A stretch of DNA of 10,331 nt from Pseudomonadota bacterium (lineage in GTDB: Bacteria > Pseudomonadota > Gammaproteobacteria > Halothiobacillales > Halothiobacillaceae), in contig JAJYPA010000267.1 of assembly GCA_021795795.1 (NCBI GenBank), forward strand, positions 1 through 10,331, given 5' to 3'. This document shows, piece by piece, positions 6,465 through 10,331 of the stretch. The stretch's first letter is position 1; the number at the start of each line of letters is the position of its first letter. The notes beneath the pieces were generated by a model. The model saw only the letters and a program-made list of their open reading frames with translations. It was not told where the DNA came from and searched no databases. Position numbers and translations under genes: made by a program.

Positions 6465-7637
6465 TTACAACAGGATCAGGTTGTCGCGATGAATCAACTC
6501 ATCTTCTTCGGCGAATCCCAGTAGTTCAGCAATGGCGCTGCTGGGTTGCCGACAGAGCTTTTTGGCTTGCGCGGAACTGTAGTTGACCAGGCCGCGACCC
6601 AAATCCTTGCCTGTTTCATCGACGATACGCACCAGATCACCGCGCTTGAACTCACCACTGACTTCAATCACGCCGATGGGTAGCAGAGAGCGCCCACCTT
6701 GGCGCAGCGCGGCGGCAGCGCCCGTATCCACGCGAACCGTGCCTCGGGCGCGCAATTGCCCGGCAAGCCATTGTTTTCTGGCGGCCAGTCGAGTTTGTGC
6801 CGGTTGAAAAACCGTGCCAACGCCGGATGTTCCCGCGGCCAGTTGGAGCAGAACGTGTGGTGTAGCGCCCGAAGCGACCACGGTTGCCGCTCCTGATAGC
6901 GCCGCTCGCTTGGCTGCCATGACCTTGGTGTACATGCCGCCTCGCCCCAATCGACCGCCTTCGGGGGAGGCCATGGTTTCCAGGGCGGGGTCTCCGGCGG
7001 TCACCTCGGTAAGTAGTCGTGCGGAGGGATCTTTGCGCGGATCGGCTTCGAACAGCCCGAGTTGGTCAGTCAGAATCACCAGAACATCGGCTTCGACCAG
7101 ATTGGCGACGAGTGCAGCCAGTGTGTCGTTATCGCCAAAACGGATTTCATCGGTCGCTACCGTATCGTTTTCGTTGACGACGGGCACGACGCCCAAGTCG
7201 AGTAAAACACGCAGCGTGCTGCGCGCGTTGAGGTAGCGCTGGCGATTGGATAGATCGTCGTGGGTGAGGAGAATCTGTGCGGTGTGGATGCCGTAACGCC
7301 GCAGGACGTCCGCATACGCCTGAACCAATCCCATCTGACCCACGGCAGCTGCGGCCTGAAGTTCGGGTAGGGCGGAGGGTCGATCCTGCCATCCCAGCTG
7401 CGCCATCCCCTCGGCGACGGCGCCGGATGTGACAATAACGACTTCCCGGCCTTCGGCGCGCATTGCCGCGATTTGTTCCGCCCAACGGTCGATGGCGGAT
7501 AAGTCGAGGCCTGCGCCGTTCCCGGTCACCATGGCCGAGCCGATCTTGATGACCCATCGACGATCGGTTTTCAGGTGGGCGCGCAAATCAACCCCTGTAT
7601 CAACTCCCATGGCAGAATTGGCGTCGCGTTCAACCAT
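6465..7637 (-). CDS. proB: ProB, glutamate 5-kinase
   Basis: It phosphorylates L-glutamate with ATP to gamma-glutamyl phosphate, the first and feedback-inhibited step of proline synthesis in the cytosol. The 390 residues include an amino-acid-kinase domain followed by a C-terminal PUA domain (roughly 285-385). Visible motifs are [10 protein letters not shown] (30-39, nucleotide/phosphate loop), TSGAVAEG (70-77), NENDTV (155-160, glutamate/proline site), RFGDND (166-171) and GGMYTK (233-238). The C-terminus [12 protein letters not shown] is typical. About 20 extra N-terminal residues precede the kinase core compared with E. coli. The start at 7637 is nevertheless supported by GAGGAG nine bases upstream, while the in-frame ATG at 7610 has no ribosome-binding site. 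Only six bases separate it from the obgE stop, and its Shine-Dalgarno lies inside the end of obgE, so expression should be coupled. proA is not in the window. Confidence 0.97.
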   Translation of the reverse strand: MVERDANSAMGVDTGVDLRAHLKTDRRWVIKIGSAMVTGNGAGLDLSAIDRWAEQIAAMRAEGREVVIVTSGAVAEGMAQLGWQDRPSALPELQAAAAVGQMGLVQAYADVLRRYGIHTAQILLTHDDLSNRQRYLNARSTLRVLLDLGVVPVVNENDTVATDEIRFGDNDTLAALVANLVEADVLVILTDQLGLFEADPRKDPSARLLTEVTAGDPALETMASPEGGRLGRGGMYTKVMAAKRAALSGAATVVASGATPHVLLQLAAGTSGVGTVFQPAQTRLAARKQWLAGQLRARGTVRVDTGAAAALRQGGRSLLPIGVIEVSGEFKRGDLVRIVDETGKDLGRGLVNYSSAQAKKLCRQPSSAIAELLGFAEEDELIHRDNLILL

Positions 7638-7643
7638 GGCGGA

Positions 7644-8777
<1,134 letters not shown>

Positions 8778-8844
8778 TTACCTTGCGAACCGGCACACGC
8801 ATTGATTTCAGCCGATAACACTAAATTGAATGGACTGGAAACAC

Positions 8845-8867
8845 AAAAGCCCCGCTAAAACGGGGCT
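8845..8867 (-). terminator. Rho-independent terminator between rpmA and obgE
   Basis: On the minus strand AGCCCCG (8861-8867) pairs with CGGGGCT (8848-8854) around a 6-nt loop, followed by TTTTGTGTTT. It lies 56 bases after the rpmA stop. It would end or attenuate the rplU-rpmA transcript and uncouple it from obgE-proB. Confidence 0.85.
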
Positions 8868-8923
8868 GGTGAAATCACTATTTTCCTGTAGACCTTAAAG
8901 CGCGACTATGGCCGCGCCGGGCT

Positions 8924-9181
8924 TTATACAGGAACGACGCTCACGAAACGACGTGATTTGTCGCCTTTGACTTCAAACTTGACGGCACCATCCGTCAGGG
9001 CGAACAAGGTGTAGTCGCGACCACACCCTACGTTCGCACCCGGGTGGAATTGGGTGCCGCGCTGGCGAACGATGATGCTGCCTGCGCTGATAACTTGACC
9101 GCCGTAGCGCTTGACGCCGAGGCGCTTGCTTTCTGAGTCACGACCGTTGCGGGTCGAGCCGGCTGCTTTTTTATGTGCCAT
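8924..9181 (-). CDS. rpmA: Ribosomal protein bL27
   Basis: An 85-residue protein of the large ribosomal subunit; in bacteria its flexible N-terminus reaches the peptidyl-transferase centre. The sequence begins [18 protein letters not shown], the standard bL27 start with no cleaved leader of the Firmicutes type. It continues with GVKRYGGQ, the [13 protein letters not shown] segment and the [11 protein letters not shown] segment, all family hallmarks. GGAG lies seven bases before the ATG. It follows rplU after 53 bases with no terminator between, so the two form an operon as in most bacteria. A strong hairpin terminator follows. Confidence 0.98.
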   Translation of the reverse strand: MAHKKAAGSTRNGRDSESKRLGVKRYGGQVISAGSIIVRQRGTQFHPGANVGCGRDYTLFALTDGAVKFEVKGDKSRRFVSVVPV

Positions 9182-9234
9182 GACAAAACTCCAAACTAGG
9201 CTCAGGGGCAGGCGCGTGGCCTGTCACGAGCTGA

Positions 9235-9546
9235 TTAACCATTAATGCTGGTGATTTTGATCTCGGTATACGCTTGGCGATGACCTTGATGCTTACGGTG
9301 GTGCTTACGGCGGCGGAACTTGATGATGTCCACTTTCTTGCCGCGGCCCTGACCGATGATTTCGGCGGTCACGCTGGCGCCTGCCAGCGCGGGCGCGCCC
9401 ACTTTGATGGCTTCGCCATCGGCGATCATCAGCACGCGGTCCAATGTGACTGCGCTGCCTTCTTCGCCTTCAAGCTTCTCAACCCGAAGCCATTCGCCGG
9501 GTTCTACGCGATATTGTTTACCGCCGGTGACTACTACTGCGTACAT
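9235..9546 (-). CDS. rplU: Ribosomal protein bL21
   Basis: A 103-residue large-subunit protein that binds 23S rRNA. The N-terminus [14 protein letters not shown], the central [20 protein letters not shown] and the basic [16 protein letters not shown] near the C-terminus identify the family. The length from this start equals that of E. coli L21. An alternative in-frame ATG at 9558 would add MNAI. The AAAGG ribosome-binding site lies only 4 bases from that ATG but 12 from the one chosen, so the true start is not settled; homology favours 9546. It is the first gene of the rplU-rpmA unit, with a promoter at 9653-9681 and a structured leader. Confidence 0.97.
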   Translation of the reverse strand: MYAVVVTGGKQYRVEPGEWLRVEKLEGEEGSAVTLDRVLMIADGEAIKVGAPALAGASVTAEIIGQGRGKKVDIIKFRRRKHHRKHQGHRQAYTEIKITSING

Positions 9547-9572
9547 GATTGCATTCAACCTTTGTTCGGTTC

Positions 9573-9628
9573 GCGCACGCCAGCTTAATTTTAATTAAGA
9601 AAGCCAGACATTAAAGCAAGGCACGCGC
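9573..9628 (-). promoter_or_regulatory. Structured 5' leader of rplU
   Basis: In the predicted rplU leader RNA, GCGCGUGCC (9620-9628) pairs with GGCGUGCGC (9573-9581) over nine base pairs including two G-U wobbles. Between the arms lies a perfect inverted repeat CTTAATT/AATTAAG (9584-9590 with 9593-9599). The result is a nested hairpin ending a few bases before the AAAGG ribosome-binding site. The pairing is seen in sequence. A regulatory role, for example autogenous control by a ribosomal protein, is inferred, and I do not recognise it as a named leader family. Confidence 0.4.
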
Positions 9629-9652
9629 TGTGATCTTATGGAAAGGCGGCGG

Positions 9653-9681
9653 ATATTAGCGGCACATGAGTTCATCGTCAA
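9653..9681 (-). promoter_or_regulatory. Sigma70 promoter of rplU-rpmA
   Basis: On the minus strand there is TTGACG (9676-9681, five of six to consensus), a 17-bp spacer, then TAATAT (9653-9658, four of six). The bases after the -10 are CCGCCGCC, a G+C-rich discriminator typical of promoters repressed by ppGpp in the stringent response. The predicted start near 9646 gives a leader of about 100 bases. Confidence 0.8.
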
Positions 9682-9759
9682 GTTCAATTTGTCACGCCGG
9701 TAACGATAGTTGCTATGAAGGTAGTTGCAAAGTTTAGCAGGCTCATCAATACTCTATTC

Positions 9760-10179
9760 ATGAAATACCGTCGACTGATCTCCTCAATCATGTTGCTGCT
9801 GGCTGTCTGGCTCCCGCTGGACAACGCCTTGGCGGGTGCCGTAGTGCAAGGTTGTCCGATGATGTCTCATGCCTTCGAGCGTGGTTTGCACACCACTTTT
9901 ATGCCCAACGCTGACCAGTCGACAAGTGACGGGGCGACCGACTCGCCACACTGCCCGATGATGCACATGGCCACCGACAATACATCATCGTCCGGCCATG
10001 ACCAGTGCAGCAACGGTTGCACGCATTGCGGCTTGTGTCTGTTGCTGGGCGGTGTGGCGCTTCAGCTGAATGCACCTGTCATTCCAGTCACTCCCGTTTT
10101 GTCGCAAAAAATCATCTCATCCCTGCCGGCGGCGCACACTTCGGTGATCGCCCAGCTGTTCCGTCCTCCCATCGCCTGA
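9760..10179 (+). CDS. Secreted Cys/His/Met-rich small protein, probable metal binder
   Basis: A 139-residue protein that I do not recognise with certainty; it resembles DUF2946/CopL-like small periplasmic proteins found near copper genes. From the chosen start the N-terminus (MKYRR, then a hydrophobic core, LDNALA at about 20-25) is a clear signal peptide. The mature part has six cysteines: Cys32, Cys65, and a cluster at 83, 87, 90 and 93 (CxxxCxxCxxC). The motif CPMM occurs twice (32-35 and 65-68), the second flanked by His64 and His69, with more Met and His around, which suggests thioether/thiol binding of copper or another soft metal. Residues 92-112 are hydrophobic. The frame is open from an ATG at 9715, which would add 15 residues before the signal peptide; neither start has a good ribosome-binding site. 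It is divergent from rplU. No neighbour confirms a metal role. Confidence 0.65.
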   Translation: MKYRRLISSIMLLLAVWLPLDNALAGAVVQGCPMMSHAFERGLHTTFMPNADQSTSDGATDSPHCPMMHMATDNTSSSGHDQCSNGCTHCGLCLLLGGVALQLNAPVIPVTPVLSQKIISSLPAAHTSVIAQLFRPPIA

Positions 10180-10193
10180 CCCAAGCTGGTGCG

Positions 10194-10241
10194 ACTACCC
10201 GTGGGCAGCCTGCCTTCGGGGAAGTCGCGTGCTCGGGTAGT
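10194..10241. repeat. 8-bp inverted repeat with inner hairpin downstream of the Cys-rich gene
   Basis: ACTACCCG (10194-10201) and CGGGTAGT (10234-10241) are perfect inverted arms. Between them CTTC/GAAG (10214-10217 with 10221-10224) can form a small inner hairpin. A second hairpin, CCCGT-GAA-ACGGG, lies at 10282-10294. No T-run follows, so it is not a classical terminator. It overlaps the stop codon of the tentative minus-strand gene. Confidence 0.35.
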
Positions 10242-10331
10242 GGGCGAGTTCCTGTTTGTTATCCGTGATGGTGATTTGCTGCCCGTGAAACGGGTGCGGA
10301 TCGCGCAAACACTTGTCCATTGCCTCAACCG
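10195..10331 (-). CDS. 3' end of an unrecognised gene (runs off the right edge)
   Basis: On the minus strand an open frame enters from the right edge and ends at TAG (10195-10197), giving 44 complete visible codons. The visible peptide includes MDKCLRDPHPFHG and QQITITDNKQELAHYP, a natural-looking composition, and third codon positions are mostly G or C for the first 34 codons. An in-frame ATG lies at 10320, but the gene probably starts outside the window. It would converge on the Cys-rich gene with a 15-base gap. I cannot assign a family. The plus strand is also open here (from 10180 to the edge), so the call is tentative. Confidence 0.4.
   Translation of the reverse strand, partial: VEAMDKCLRDPHPFHGQQITITDNKQELAHYPSTRLPRRQAAHG

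Noticed and set aside
8897..8926. A second G+C-rich hairpin just after the rpmA stop
   Set aside because: GCGCG/CGCGC with only TTT after it; the better terminator lies about 50 bases further on.
10180..10331. Cobalamin or other riboswitch downstream of the Cys-rich gene
   Set aside because: The region has inverted repeats, but I cannot find the B12-box core or any other riboswitch core motif.
10180..10331. Plus-strand open frame after the Cys-rich gene stop
   Set aside because: No ATG or ribosome-binding site, and it is in the same frame just after a stop; the minus-strand frame looks more protein-like. Not excluded as a readthrough artefact.

Overview
The window reads as chromosomal DNA of a proteobacterium, most likely a gammaproteobacterium. 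The ObgE GWHGLGN loop, a PPK1 and PhoU of near E. coli length, and the rplU-rpmA-obg-proB order all fit. Base composition is moderate. A Halothiobacillus-like sulfur oxidiser is possible, but that is a guess from general gene style. Nearly all of the window is housekeeping or common accessory genes. I see no insertion sequence, tRNA, rRNA, CRISPR array, phage gene or defence island.

Layout, left to right. (1) 1-880, minus strand: sirB2 followed by purE (3' end cut by the window edge), overlapping by ATGA. (2) 1002-1982, minus: a TDT/SLAC1-type membrane transporter, with a good sigma70-like promoter at 2091-2119 and a hairpin after its stop. (3) 2134-2799, plus: a stand-alone CbiM-like (COG3235-type) integral membrane protein, divergent from the transporter. 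(4) 3018-3356, plus: a small periplasmic mono-haem cytochrome c. It ends at a strong bidirectional terminator shared with phoU. (5) 3456-4169, minus, and 4356-6431, plus: phoU and ppk1, transcribed divergently. The gap between them holds an 11-bp-spaced repeat and a -10-like box arranged like a PhoB promoter. (6) 6465-9546, minus: the cluster rplU, rpmA, terminator, obgE, proB. rplU has a strong promoter with a G+C-rich discriminator and a leader that can fold into a long nested hairpin. (7) 9760-10179, plus: a small secreted Cys/His/Met-rich protein, probably a metal binder. (8) 10195-10331, minus: a likely 3' end of an unrecognised gene.

How the genes relate. PhoU and PPK1 form a phosphate/polyphosphate pair. 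rplU-rpmA-obg link two 50S proteins with a 50S assembly GTPase, and proB (proline synthesis) rides behind obg. purE is purine synthesis. The transporter, the CbiM-like protein, the cytochrome and the Cys-rich protein look like independent single-gene units. No clearly new multi-gene system is visible. The observations most worth a second look are the putative Pho-type ppk promoter, the folded rplU leader, the orphan CbiM-like protein and the Cys-rich secreted protein.
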